A DNA stretch of 64,000 nucleotides from Ulota crispa. Lineage: Eukaryota > Streptophyta > Bryopsida > Orthotrichales > Orthotrichaceae. The stretch spans positions 32,309,678 to 32,373,677 of the forward strand of contig OY987244.1 of the NCBI GenBank assembly GCA_963920765.1, written 5' to 3'. The notes beneath the pieces were generated by a model, which was not told where the DNA came from, did no database searches, and worked only from the letters and a program-made list of their open reading frames with translations. This document shows positions 44,386-56,325 of this stretch, piece by piece; position 1 is the first letter of the stretch; every line of letters starts with the position of its first letter. The position numbers were made by a program, and so were the translations under genes.

Positions 44386-45351
44386 GTTACATTAAATATT
44401 GCATTTAGGTTGCCTTGACAATTAGGTTGCCTTACCCAAGTACGTTACTACATGACTCATCACTTGGCCACTTGGAGAGGCATGCAACTCTTTAGATATT
44501 TGGATTTTACATAGTTTACGACTTGGTTGCCACCTAGTTTGTTTTTCCACAACTTCATTGTTGTTGCTACGGCCTTTAACTATTTAACCCCTAAAGGACC
44601 AAGCCTTTTCTTGTGTGAAAATCATTGAAAATTGTCACTTTTAGGGGAATGATAAGAAATGTTGGAAAAAGGCTTTTTTTGAAAATCCAACCATAGGATA
44701 TTGGCATCTTGCCCTTAGACTATGCAAGGTACTTTTTGGGAAAAAAATTAGGTCTTTTCAAATTGTGAGGAGTGAAATATCAACATTTGAAGTGAAGAAA
44801 AAAAGTTTTTTCCCAGTTGCCCAAAATTTGAGAAGCCTTTGTGTCTTTGACCACTCTTATAGCAAAAAAATTGCTTTACACAAAGTTGAGGTTTATTTCA
44901 TCCATGTATAAGACCAAGTTAGTTAGTTAGGAATGTGTGGGAGAATTTTCAAATGAATTAGAGGTATAAGACATAATTCAAAAAATCTTTGAATACTAGA
45001 ATTTGGAAGGTTCTGAAATTTGCAAATACACCAGGCAAAATTGGAGGATTTATGTAAAATTTAGAAATTTGAATTAGACTAATCTAAACAGTGAAAAGTA
45101 AGAATTCTCAACCTATGACAACTTGGAAAATAATAATTCAAAAAACAAGTACACAAGCAATTAAAAAAACAAACGTACCAAATTTTAGAAAGGGCAAAAG
45201 GAATGGAGGGTTGGGAGTCCCCTGACAAGATGGGCACCTTCTATTCCACTCCCTTTTGCACAAGTGTCCACACCTTGTGCTCAAAAGGTCTGACTCTCTT
45301 TGGAGTCAACAATCAACACTCACTTACAAAGGAGACTGAGGCCATGCATGA

Positions 45352-45595
45352 ATTGCTCCATTAGCAAAATTTTGAGCCCTCCAGAAGGCCCCTAACTCCA
45401 CTTGAGAGATGTGCATATAGAGAAAAAGGCTGCCATTTCTGACATTTGCAGTGTATCATATGATGTGCCACGGCAGTTTTAGTATTTAATTTAATTTATT
45501 ATTATTATTATTTTATTGTTTTTGTTCACCTTCATTATGTAACGTAGTAGAGTATTTTAGGGGCCCTCTAGAGGGTTCAAAATTTTGCTAATGCT
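45352..45595. mobile_element. Inverted-repeat element nested in an A-type element
   Basis: The arms ATTAGCAAAATTTTGAGCCC and complement of ATTAGCAAAATTTTGAACCC are followed inward by CCAGAAGGCCCCTAA and its partner. GCTCC precedes the left arm and follows the right arm, a likely 5-bp target duplication. The A-type body is interrupted at this point. Confidence 0.7.
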
Positions 45596-45624
45596 CCTCC
45601 CTAGTTTTGATGAATTCTTGCATA

Positions 45625-45982
45625 AGGTAGAAATACCATAAACGGTTAAAATAAGGCAATTTAGCCCAAAGATATGGGGAATTTCTTGAGAAATTAAGTT
45701 CAATACGTGGAGAAACAAGGATAAGGACGAGTGAAAAAAAAAAAAACTCAAAAATGAATATTTTATGCAAAATAAATGTGGATTTAGGGTTTGGACCGTT
45801 TACAATTTCATAGGTGTACCTTAAACGGCTACCTCTAGAACCTTGATCCAAAATAAATTTGAACCAATCAAATGCGAGGAAAGAGCATCTTTCTGAAATC
45901 TCTTTCAAAGCTAGCTCTTGTCGGTTTAAAGACACTCTACTCTACCATTATCAGGCAGTAATCGTTTAAGGTATTTCTACCT
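45625..45982. mobile_element. TA-flanked element with AGGTAGAAATACC ends
   Basis: Ends AGGTAGAAATACC and complement, then AAACGGTT / AAACGATT, with TA at 45623-45624 and 45983-45984. The A-type body ('gcataa' then 'ttcaataaacgttggaatg') is split here. TA duplication suggests the mariner/Tc1 group; not provable without a transposase. Confidence 0.72.
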
Positions 45983-46099
45983 TATCTTCTTCAATGTTGG
46001 AATGAAGAAAATATTAGATGCCCGTGTAAATTTTTGAATTCCCCATCTTCCATAAAAGCTTTAGAAAATCACACAAAGTAGTTTAGCTAGTAGGTACAT

Positions 46100-46357
46100 A
46101 ATACCATATTTGTTAAATTGGGAAAAAGAGTATATTTTGGGACTTTCAAAGGTTTTAGGTGGTCACCTAAAATTGAGCTTGTAGCGTTTTTTTGGGTACA
46201 TGTGCCCGCACTTGAGAGGAGGATTTTTTGAGGGAAAAAATCTTAGTGGTTCAGATTGACTCTGATACCTTCAAATCTGGTTTAAGGTAATTTTTTGGGT
46301 TTAAGGTGGAACACAAAATGGTACCTCTATTTTTCCCAATTTAATGAATATGATGTT
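46100..46357. mobile_element. B-type MITE nested in an A-type element, 4-bp TSD ACAT
   Basis: A 258-bp element with ends AATACCATATTTG and AATATGATGTT. ACAT occurs at 46096-46099 and 46358-46361. It splits the 'ggtacatgccc' segment that is continuous in the A-type copy near 14471, so the pre-insertion site is visible. Confidence 0.87.
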
Positions 46358-46520
46358 ACATGCCCAAAATCCCATTTGTCTCCCAAGGGAACAATGGTCC
46401 TTTAGGGATTAAGAATTGTTTATTGCAGGATGAAAATTACTGTAGCAGCCGTAAGTATTTTAATAGTGTAGAATGTTGAGAAGTTAGTGTGGGGCAACCT
46501 AAACGCAATATTCAGTGTAG

Positions 46521-49127
46521 TTGAGAAATGGTTGAGTTTGCATTTGAAACTTCTTTAGAAAAGTGATAAGAAGATCTCACCTGTCAGAGGGAGAAGTAAA
46601 CAAGAAGGCAAACCGAGGGAGGGCCAGGGGTCTGAACTCTGAAAGGAGCGTGCCATGCCTGTTACAGCCAACGAGCCAACGACGGCTGGCTGGGGCCCGG
46701 GGCCCGGGCTTGGGGGCGTCCCTCTCTCCTTCTTTCTTTTCCATGCTTTCGGAGTGTCTGGCTGTGACGCACCAGTCTCGACACCAGACACACCACCCGC
46801 ACAAAAGCCCGGCGCCAACGCTTCCTCCTCATCTCATCATCCACGCACCATGCTATGCTAACCTGCTAGCGAGGTCTCGCATTCATCACTTCGGTGCTCC
46901 AGCCACTTGCCATGAATGCCATCTCCTCAGGCTCCGGAATTTCACGCTTTTTCTGGAGCATTCATTGGACTCACTCACTGTAGGCAGTGACTCCGTTGTC
47001 CCCATCGTCGTCTGGGACGGAGCGTAGCTTGTTCCAGAAGCCTTGTGACAGATCCGATCATTGATTTCTGATGCTTCTTCAATCTTCGTTGCGGAGTAGA
47101 AGCGATTGAAGCGGGTGACTGTGGCAGTAGTCGGCGTGACTGGACGTGGTGATTATATATATTCTCGGGCAACTCATTGAATTCCCTGCATGATGACTGG
47201 CGGGCGGTACTAGGTAGCTAGCCCGGGGTAACTTGCCCCGTAAGGCAGCTGCGTCAGTCTGAAGCTGTCTGTCACAGAGCTTCTCATTTTCTCACTTGTT
47301 ACCAGGGTCTGTCTGTCTGTGGGATCAAGAGGGGTTTGTGTGCTGGCTGGCTCCAGTAGTGAGATGCGTAATTGCAGGGGCGAATTTGGATCTCGACGGA
47401 GGAGCGGTGCATGCGTATCGTGGGTGGAGCCTGTCATGGGTGTAGTTATATTGGTGATCAAGCGTGTGTGGTGTGCCGTTGCAGTACCGTAATAGCTTTG
47501 TATATATGCCTGAGTGAGAGAGGCAGAGTGACAGACGCTGTTAACTCAAGGGAAGCCAGGTACGTGGTGGCCTCAGGATATCCGTCGATCGACACTTGTT
47601 TTGGTGTGCAAGCCACCGCCAAGTTGCACCAGTAGTGCACGTTTCCTGTGCACCCACCCGCTTGAAAGGTTTGTACACGTGACCTTCCATCGCCATACTT
47701 GCTACTCCAGTTGGTGGGAATTGTCTGGTCAGAGCTGCCTGAAACGCAATGAATTCTGGATCAGGTGACTTTGTTCAAGCCACTGACTGCTGCACTCGCG
47801 GATCTCCACAAGAGTAATTTCCTTTTCTGGTCAACGTCGCTAGAGGGCTAACTTTGCAAAAACAATAACTCGCGCTATTATGCCACCACCTAAATAATAT
47901 CCTGAATTCCCCAACGTAGGTGAGCTCGGCTAGCTTCTGTCGCTTTGCGCTTGGACAAACTCAAGAGTCAAGCGAGCCTGTTAATTGTCTGAAAGCAAAG
48001 CCGTCGCTTCTTTAATAATCCGGGGATGCTTGTCAACCCCGTTACAGAGAGCACGATTTGTAGCGAACTGAAGGTGTCTAGATTCAAACATGGGTGTTAC
48101 AACAGGCAAGGTGAAGTAAATGATTTCATTTCTGCGGTCTGATAATGTATTGCAAACATTAATGCATGATACTGCTAGTTTTGGAACTGAGGAACCCACT
48201 CAGGCTCGTGAGGAAAGAACTCCATGAGAAAAGCCTTGCCAGAAGTCAGAGAAAATCTATTGTAAACATTTTAATTCCAGCTTCAAGCTGTACACTACTG
48301 TGCACATTGTATCTTAGCCTCGATCAGTTTTACTCGGAACAGGTCTTTCTAGTCAACCGGTAAAGTGAGAGATAAAAATTCCCAAGGCTTTTGTGTTAAC
48401 GTGAAGATAACACGACCTCGTGAAGAAAGTAGCTAGTAAACTGTGACATCATATCTTGCCGTCTCAATCTCGTCACTGGCCTCTCCCAGCCTAGCTTGGC
48501 AGATAAATAAATCCTCCTGAGAGTGAGTGAGTTCAGTTTGATGGCTTGTCTACGGGTTATTTTAGTTTAAGAGGGCTGTCTTGACATTGAAGTGGAGTGA
48601 CTATACTCCATGTGTACTGACCATATCAAAGGCTGGTTCTACTGCTCTCGAGTACAGTCTGTAGCAATCTGACTGTATGTATATAGACATAGCCCGACAC
48701 CCAAAAAGTACTCAACGCTTCATGCCTCATCTTATTGCACCATTTTTTGATCTCACGCTCCAACGTACATCATGGGAATGAGAATATGAAGACTACGATG
48801 CATTTGGCAGACTTCCAATCGAAGTTCAAATCTGCCATTCACGTTTGACAAAATAAGCAGTTAGAGATATATCTGATGTAGTGTAACCAAGTATAAATTG
48901 GTGGGGACTTCGATCTACCTTCGATTGACTCACTAGATGTATAGCAATAATCTCACTTCTGCCAATGTTTTGACTCAATGATGCAGAAGTATATGAGAGG
49001 GAAATGAGCAATATTTTGAGACAGAGGCCTTAAAAGTAGTGCTTACTCTTTAATTTCCGAGTTCTAATCACTGTGGTTCTGATCGTGAGTGTCTGCAGGA
49101 GTCTAAGAAGGTACAAGAGGAATTGCA
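46521..49127 (+). promoter_or_regulatory. Repeat-poor 5' flank, promoter or leader of the NAC gene
   Basis: About 2.6 kb without any of the repeat families that fill the surroundings. The part at 46,560-47,640 is GC-rich; overlapping open frames on both strands there look like a by-product of composition. Two TATA-like strings are present: TATATATA near 47153-47161, followed by a CT-rich stretch, and TATATAGA near 48678. Either could mark a promoter, which would imply a long or spliced leader before ATG 49128. I cannot place the start site. Confidence 0.35.
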
Positions 49128-52016
49128 ATGAACAACAACACTAATTACAATGCCCCGATCCCGGTGGGTTTTCGATTTCATCCAACAGACGAGGAGCTAG
49201 TGGGTTATTATTTGTACGGCAAAGTGGGAGGAACGCAGCTAGACCAGCTTATTCAGGAGTTGGACCTGTACAAAATCGAGCCGTGGGATCTCCACGGTAA
49301 GCAGTCCAAACTTTCAATTTTCCCTTGGACCAACTGACAGTCACATTCTAATTGTTCTTTTGAAGAACAACACCACTCTGCAATTCTGCATGAAGAAATC
49401 AGATCCATATAACGCCATATTCATTAAATTGGGAAAACTAAATTCCGAAGTTGTACTTCACCTTAAACCCAGAGTTTCTCTTTAACCTGTTTAAACGCCA
49501 GATTTGAAGGTATCTGAGCCATTGAGATTTTGTCCCTCTCAAATTCCTCTCAGAGTCTCAGGTGAGGGCACTTGTACAAAAATGCTGCTAAAACCTAGAG
49601 CTCGGTTTAGAACTTGATTTAAACTTTAAAGTGCTCACCTTAAACTTAGTTTATTCCCAAAACGGGTGTCTCTTCCAATATTAACGAATATGGCGTTAAT
49701 ATGCTTAATATTTGTGGAGGTGTGTTAATTCAGAGGACCTAAATGTTGGCACTCAAGAGCTTTGAAAACTAGGACTAGTTTAGATAAAAGGTTTCAGTTG
49801 GGCAACTGAATTTCGCCAATGCAAATCTATTACTAAAATCCGTTGCTTAGCGATGTCGAGATTTTATAATGTTGCAAAGAGGGGTCACTCTGCAGTACCT
49901 ATACATTCATGGAAAGTGATTGTAAAGTGGATGATTGGCTGACGGAGCATATTGTTGAAATTTGCTGACGATGATTGATGATGATGCTACCCGCAGAAGC
50001 GTGCAGGATCGGGGATGATGCGACGGAGAACCAGAGCGACTGGTACTTTTTCAGTCACAAGGACAAGAAATACCCGACAGGCAACCGTGCGAACCGCGCC
50101 ACTACGGCGGGATTCTGGAAGGCGACAGGGCGCGACAAGCCCATCCACACACAGCGCCAGGTGATCGGCATGCGCAAGACGCTCGTGTTCTACAAAGGAC
50201 GCGCCCCCCACGGCCAGAAAACCGACTGGATCATGCACGAGTTCCGCCTCGACGACGGCCCCGACGTCGTCCCAAACTACGTACGTATATATCCACTCGA
50301 CTTGAGCTCCACCCCGACAGCTCACAACTGTCACTTAGATGTATTAACAGCCCAATAAACTTGAGGTCCCATGCAACTAATTAACTTCATTGGCTTTACT
50401 TACTGGGAATCATAATCAATGTAACAATTTCGCTGTGAGTATTGTAACAGCTGAACTAAACCTAAAAATTTATATGTCCTAGGGTGTCATTTTAAACATC
50501 TTTACTCAAGTTGATGTGATGCACTTCATGTCAGAAGTCGATTGTTGTGTGAAAAGGGTGCAAATTTGTAGGTCTTGAAATCTTAAATCTAAACAGTTGT
50601 CGAGATGCACTTGTCCATACTTTGTAAAACACATACACTTGTGTAATGTCAACTGAAGTAGTAGTCGCATGACATTTGAATCCTTAAAACCCATTCGTCA
50701 CAAAAAGCAATGACGCCAATTTTGTTAAAATGGAGGTATCATGCCAATACTTTAAATTTCATACAAATAAAACATGAAGTTGATCTTATTTGACACGTAA
50801 ACCTATTGGATATCTTTGATGTTTTATCAAATGATTAGTTGAGCTCAACAACATTGATAAGTCTAGTTATCAATGGAAAATCACCTAAGCATCTCATTTT
50901 TGGTGACAATTTAATTTTACAGTTGATATTAATTCATGTACAATTGGTTGTAGAAAAGTTGGGTAAAAAACATCCTATGAAAGGTTTATTAACTCAATAT
51001 TGTCTTTGGAACTCCCAAATCCATTAGCTGTATACACTTGAGTAGCTTAGTTTATTTGTACTCTAAAAAAACATACATGTCACCTGAAAGAAAAGTTGCA
51101 AATCGGCCTTGCAAGTTGTGCCATTATAAACCGGCAACCTGCCATTTACAGCTTTGAATTAAATCTATTACAGGCCCTGTTCATTTGAGAAGAATGACAT
51201 TCTGAATGTCGCTCTTGGGTTATCACTTATCATTGTGTCTCCATCTTTGTGCTTGTGGGCATCATGGATGGAGTTTCACTAGTACGTGATATGGACGCAC
51301 AGGGAACAAAAGTCATAAATTTTCAATGACCATGTTCTAAAGTGGGGTGGAGGATTGGACGGGCGGCACTAACAGAAATATAATTATAGCTTTCAGAGAA
51401 GTGGCTGACAGGAAGACAACTGGTTTTGCAGGAATCCGATGGGTGGGTAGTGTGTCGCGTTTTCAGGAAAACGAAGAACTTGAAGACCAATAGCCAAGAC
51501 ACGTCGTACTCCTTTGAGGAAGATCAGCACCAGCTGCTCCCCGGCAAGCTCGAGAGACCCGCAGCTTCAGCCATGAAGCTAGTCTACAACGATAACGTCC
51601 ATCTCCAGCAGCAGCACCACAGCTTTACCACCAACAACCCCGATTTCACATGCAAGCAGGAGATTAGCGTGGATGACTACAGTGCCTCCATCCAAGACAC
51701 TCCCAGCTTTCTTCAAGACCCCGCCCTAATGCAGCAGCACCTCCATGACCAAGAGCTCCATATGAGACTACATCCTGCAGCCTCTTTGGCGTCCTGCTCC
51801 TCCTCCCGGTTCCATACACTGCAGCAGGCCTACAGGTCAAGAGCTGACCAGGACGACGAGTACTCCATCGTCCCCTTGATCCCTACTAATTCTTTCAGGG
51901 ACGGATTTGACGACGCTAGATCGACTGGTACGCTCGAAGCAAGCGCCTTTCCTCTGTTGCAACATGAAGAGAATACGTATTGGATGCAGCAGCTGGTCCG
52001 AGGACGTCACCCCTGA
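49128..52016 (+). CDS. NAC-domain transcription factor, VND/NST/SMB (VNS) type, 3 exons, 345 aa
   Basis: A nuclear DNA-binding regulator; in other plants this clade controls secondary wall, water-conducting and root-cap cell fate. Exons are 49128-49296, 49997-50280 and 51432-52016, all GT-AG and in frame. NAC subdomains appear in order: A ([12 protein letters not shown], 14-25), B ([10 protein letters not shown], 46-55), C ([20 protein letters not shown], 72-91, then [13 protein letters not shown]), D ([20 protein letters not shown], 113-132, then DWIMHEFRL) and E (DGWVVCRVF, 154-162). The C and D wording is diagnostic of VNS proteins. Residues 26-45 (LYGKVGGTQ stretch) diverge from the usual LRKKV form. 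The C-terminal region (about 180 residues) is rich in Gln, Ser, Asp and His, as in activation regions. The intron positions match the common NAC pattern. Intron 1 carries a B-type repeat. The C-terminus may extend further if a short intron at 51996 is spliced (see findings). Confidence 0.93.
49411..49697. mobile_element. B-type MITE inside NAC intron 1
   Basis: The ends match the B family: AACGCCATATTCATTAAA at the left and its near complement ending ATGGCGTT at the right. The interior shares the 'cttcacctt aaaccca' and 'ctcaggtgagggcac' segments with the copies at 37405 and 61809. Flanks read ATAT and AATAT, an imperfect 4-bp target duplication. It lies wholly within the intron. Confidence 0.75.
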
Positions 52017-53130
52017 CCTAATTAAGTCCGCAAGGGCTACATAATATGCAGCAGCAGCTGGACGGTAACGTCAAATTTAGGACAGTCACGCCGTGGCCAG
52101 ACGTCAGCAAAAATTATTTACTTCCCATCCCATGTGAACAGCACGACGAGACCAGCCACCGACCACTTGGAGACGTCGATCATTCACCAAAGGAATATGG
52201 TCCATCTGTACAGTAGATCGGATCAGAGACAGGACTTTGAAACAGTTGAACTGGCCATTCTCACCTCCAAGCGATGATTATTCGAACATGGATACCAACT
52301 CGTTCCGTAAGACTGGTTGATTAAAGCTCCAGGACCAGACAGTGGACTCTAGTAAGGTCAAATAAGTGCAAGGCATTCCTGCCGCGAGGAAGCCAGCGCT
52401 CACACTGGAGGGCGATCGCCATGCAGGAGCATCCGACTCTCAAGGATCTAGAAGTTCGCGTCATTCAAGCGTCAACAGCATGCTTAATTATCTTTTGCAA
52501 TTGGGAGCAAACGGAAGCGAAGATTAATGATGCGCAGATGCTGTCTTTACTGCCGAATGGCAAAAATTGGAGGCATCTTGTTGTTACTGTCAGAGTGTCC
52601 GGAAAGTCATTACATCTCTTTAGTTTACTTCTGCATTAAATTCATCAACCGGAGGTGTTTGTCCTGCTATTAGTTGCGATCGTGGGTCCTGGACGGGACT
52701 GCCTGTTAGCTAGCTCGCTAGCAAGCATCCCCTGTTTTATTAGCGCACAAGCATACAATTGGTGGGCCTGCATGAATAGCCCAGTTGTACTAACCACTCT
52801 CGGGCAAGCCGAGTTTAATTCTGTTGAAAGTTGGAATTGGCATCAATAATAATGCGGGCAATTGTACATGAGCAACGCCAGCTAGCTTCACGTCTGTATC
52901 CTCTGTTGCACCTGCTAGAAGAATCAGGAGATTAGCTCTGGGGGGTCCGAGAGTCGGCGCGGGGACTATATGGCTAGCAGCGCAAGTTATTAATTTTGTA
53001 GGAGGCTAATTTAAGGGGAGACTATGAAATAGCTCGTAGACGTAAATTGGATGGGGCAGGGAAAACAGTACTTACAGTCGTACAGATATTCAACTTTATG
53101 GAGGGGACGGAGGGCTATTTGGGCTAGCAA
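52017..53130 (+). other. 3' UTR and low-repeat downstream flank of the NAC gene
   Basis: This stretch has no recognised repeat and higher GC than the repeat blocks, consistent with 3' UTR followed by unique flank. Its first 200 bases include an open frame from ATG 52046 to TAG 52216 that would join exon 3 in frame if a 56-62 base intron were removed. AT-rich strings near 52480-52500 and 52846-52852 could serve polyadenylation, but no single AATAAA stands out. Confidence 0.4.
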
Positions 53131-53155
53131 TTGACGTGAACATCATGTTAGGTAA

Positions 53156-53487
53156 AATGTCATATTCGATAATTTGGGAAAAATCGTACAAAGTGGGAAT
53201 TTTTTTTTTTTTTTCCTTCAGAGAGTGGCATATTCAAAGCCATATTCATTGAATTGGGAGTCTATTGATTGTTTTTCAATGAATTATGATATATATTTAG
53301 AAATATGCTCTTTTTAGACATAAAGTTCATAAATTTTTAAAATTTTGGACAAAAGTTCATTAATTAGGTTTAAGGTGACCTCCTGAATTGAATTAAGGTG
53401 GCTATTTTGAATTAAGGTGGCTATTTTGAATTAAGGTGAGGTACAAAACGGTACCCATCATTTTCCCTAATTAATGAATATGATGTC
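53156..53487. mobile_element. B2-type MITE, 4-bp TSD GTAA, followed by a partial second copy
   Basis: The ends AATGTCATATTCG and AATATGATGTC lie between GTAA copies (53152-53155, 53488-53491). The interior differs from B and matches the 63624 copy in reverse. Directly after it, 53490-53720 looks like a second B-related copy lacking about 12 terminal bases on its left and ending ATATGGTGTT. Confidence 0.72.
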
Positions 53488-54285
53488 GTAAATTGGGAAA
53501 AACAAAGGGACTATTTTGCACTTCACCCTAATTTACATATGCAAGCATTGCTATTGCTCAAAAATTCTAATTATTGAAGATCTTGGAGGTAATCACTGAG
53601 ACTTCACTGTTGTACAAGAAAATGCACGCTTTTTTTTGGTGATATGCTCATATATACATAATGGCAAAAATAGTGAAAATCCCCGTCTTCAAAATGTATT
53701 ATTTTTCCCAATTTGCCTAATATGGTGTTTGTGGTAAATATGGAACTAAATAATGTGGTAAACAACTAGCTACCGTCTACCGCCTACTGCCTACCGCTGC
53801 TCCCTTGAACTCTTCCTAGACTCAAAATGGGCTAATAGCTCGGGGAATGCACTATATGGGTCTTTGTGGGTAATGCGCATGCAAGGTCCTATAAGATGGG
53901 GGCTATGTAGGTAAACTATTTGGATTTTCATAGGGCTATCTTCACCTAAATTTCTAAATTGAAGGCATTTCATATACCTTATACTTCATTCAAAAAGAGT
54001 TATTTTCATCTTTTTTTGTACCCTGTGTTCATTATAAATTCATAATGACATGTGAAGAAATTCATCCACTAGTTGTAGAATCAATGACATTCATTGTTAG
54101 GGTTTAGGCATGCAAAAATTGAACCCTGCACTTAGAGTGCTTTATGGCTTGCACTTGTAAACACAGAGTTCCCTTGATTCATCATGAATTCATTTACAAC
54201 ACTTGTCAATTAGCCATTGAGCAATGTGGCTAAAAAGTAACTTAAACATATTAATTGCGCCCACAGAAAAAGACTATGTCAAATA

Positions 54286-54524
54286 AGGTAGGAGGCTCTA
54301 ATTTGGTCTAGGGCACTAATTTGGTTCAGCTCCAGGAAGGGCTGACATGTTACTTTAAATATCTATTCCTATCATTGATGAGTTAGGTGAGCTTAGCAAA
54401 TTAGGTTAACTTGCTAAGCCCACCTAACTCATTAATGACAGTAATAGATATTTGAAGTAACATGTCAACCCTTTCTAGAGCTAAACCAAATTAGAGCCCT
54501 GGACCAAATTAGAGCCTCCTACCT
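54286..54524. mobile_element. TA-type palindromic element (AGGTAGGAGGCTC ends)
   Basis: A 239-bp element that is an almost complete palindrome around a TTAGGTTAACTTGC-like centre, flanked by TA at 54284-54285 and 54525-54526. A left half-copy occurs at 26266-26390. Confidence 0.82.
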
Positions 54525-55553
54525 TAACCCATGAACAATAAAGCTCGCATCAATTAATTCCCATCTTACCTCAATATTGTATCTCTAAACCGCATGCTTG
54601 AACAACACATGGCATATCTTGATTGCCAATAAATAACCATGAAGAAGCTGCTTAACACAAGGCATTGGATCTTGCTTTAGATACGTGCAAAAGTAACAGC
54701 CATGAATAAAAACCTAAACCTATAACTAAGAAAAGTATTGGTTTTTTAATTTTAACATCCCTATTGTAAAACTAAAAACATGTAATATTGATTAATAAAC
54801 ACTACCCTTCATTACTTATAAAAACCCAAAGCCTATTAAAGAGTAGCTTCTTTATTTTCAAACCATGTCAAAAATTTAGGACCAAGGTAATTAACATAAC
54901 CCTTCATTTGATTGCACGTGTACCAAAAGAGAACGGGGAGTGCACTTCCCGAGGCTAACAGAGGTCTAACCCTACCCTAATATTAGTCCAAGCTGACAAT
55001 CCCAATGGCCCAATTTTCCTAGTAAACTGTGCTTCAACCCCAGGTTACCACGATAAAAAGTGGGTAAATACGGTAGAAAAGTTACCGCTGACCTCTCTGA
55101 ACTTACCTACTGCTAGAGCCTAGAGGGGCCCAATAAGGAGCTGAACCTACTGACTCCGTTCAGCCAGACTTAACACTTGCTATAAATTCCTCGGAAGCTT
55201 GAAATTGAAACTATTCGTTTACTATCTCATCCAGTAGTCATCTAGCTAGCTCAAAAAACCTGCTATTTGTTGTAGTGACGAATCTCATTGAAATGGGCAC
55301 AGAGTCTCAGCCTGCATAAGTATTGACACCCCAGATCCACACTTGTATACAGAGTTGTGGCCTTGTGGACATAACTTTGGCGCTGGGAACACGCCGTCGA
55401 AAAGGATAGATATGAACATTCAAAAGAATTCAAACCTCTGAAAGGGTGTCCAAATGACAACCGAAGCAACGACATTAACAGCGAATGGCACGGCCCTCAC
55501 AGCAAACATGCACCCATGTCCCAACTACCCGTGCTTACTGCAGTGCACCTCAG

Positions 55554-55852
55554 GCCCGGTTCACATTAGCGACAGGCCAAAAAAATTTGAACGTGATTGG
55601 TTGAAATTTGGATTTTGACTGCTGCAGGTTGAAACTGAAGGTTTGTCCTACATTTTTACATCCATTTTCATCAATTAATATAGTCACATTAGCGGCCAAG
55701 ATAGTGAAGTTTTGGGACTTGCTCCAAGAATGGTACCAAATTTGTCTGGCAAAGGCACATTCTTGGATGATAAGGAAAATTTAACAATTGGACAAAACAC
55801 CGGATAGGGTGCCGATTTCAGTGTCTTGACCGGTTGCTAGTTTGAACCGGGC
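55554..55852. mobile_element. Short TIR element with GCCCGGTTCA ends, 5-bp repeat CTCAG on both sides
   Basis: A 299-bp element with ends GCCCGGTTCACATTAGC and complement of GCCCGGTTCAAACTAGC; CTCAG at 55549-55553 and 55853-55857. Superfamily uncertain: the ends look hAT-like but the duplication is shorter than 8 bp. Confidence 0.7.
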
Positions 55853-56239
55853 CTCAGTTCATGGCACTGTGAAAACAACGATGCATTGACACAACGACAG
55901 CTGGCCATGTCGCTCCAAGGATGAGAGGTAGCGTCCATGAGAGCGTGTGACCAGTTGCCTCGGTTGCACAAAACGCAAGTTACCGCGTGGGATTTTGAGG
56001 GAGTAGCCCTTGGCTGCATGCAAGCACTGTAGCCCACACGGGAAAGGGCTACCTATCCGTGCATTTTTTGGTCTTGATCCTATTAACGTCTATGGTGGGA
56101 TTCTTTGTTACTGAGACCGGTGTAGTGTGGAGGACACAATGTCAATTTCAACATTGTATCAGCAAATTTTCTAAAATACTGGCACTGGAACGCTTGACTG
56201 TCACATTGGGCAAATTGCCCATCTGCCATTCTGCCCCCA

Positions 56240-56294
56240 TATGTTAAATTGAGCTCTTGTTTATCTGTAGTCAACTCATAATTGACTTCAAAAA

Positions 56295-56325
<31 letters not shown>

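Larger units (their letters stand above)
44588..46408 (+). mobile_element. A-type TTAA element carrying three nested insertions
   Basis: Starts CCCCTAAAGGACCAAGCC and ends GGTCCTTTAGGGA between TTAA at 44584-44587 and 46409-46412. It contains an element at about 45352-45595, a TA-type element (45625-45982) and a B-type MITE (46100-46357). It is itself inserted in a family E repeat whose intact relative has a single TTAA at the same place (2144-2147). Confidence 0.83.
44386..46520 (+). repeat. Family E repeat split by an A-type element
   Basis: The left part (44386-44587) has 'aaatattgcatttaggttgc' and 'catcacttggccacttgga'; the right part (46409-46520) has 'ttgtttattgcagg' and 'gcaacctaaacgcaatattc'. 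Removing the A-type element and one TTAA restores the family order. Confidence 0.78.

Noticed and set aside
45487-45515. ATT microsatellite as a gene-end or origin signal
   Set aside because: A short simple repeat inside a nested element; no associated feature.
46563-47027. 154-residue + strand open frame in GC-rich DNA
   Set aside because: Overlapping frames of similar length exist on both strands, no domain is recognisable and there is no splice-supported extension; it looks like a consequence of base composition upstream of the NAC gene.
49987-50334. 115-residue reverse-strand open frame
   Set aside because: It is the antisense shadow of NAC exon 2.
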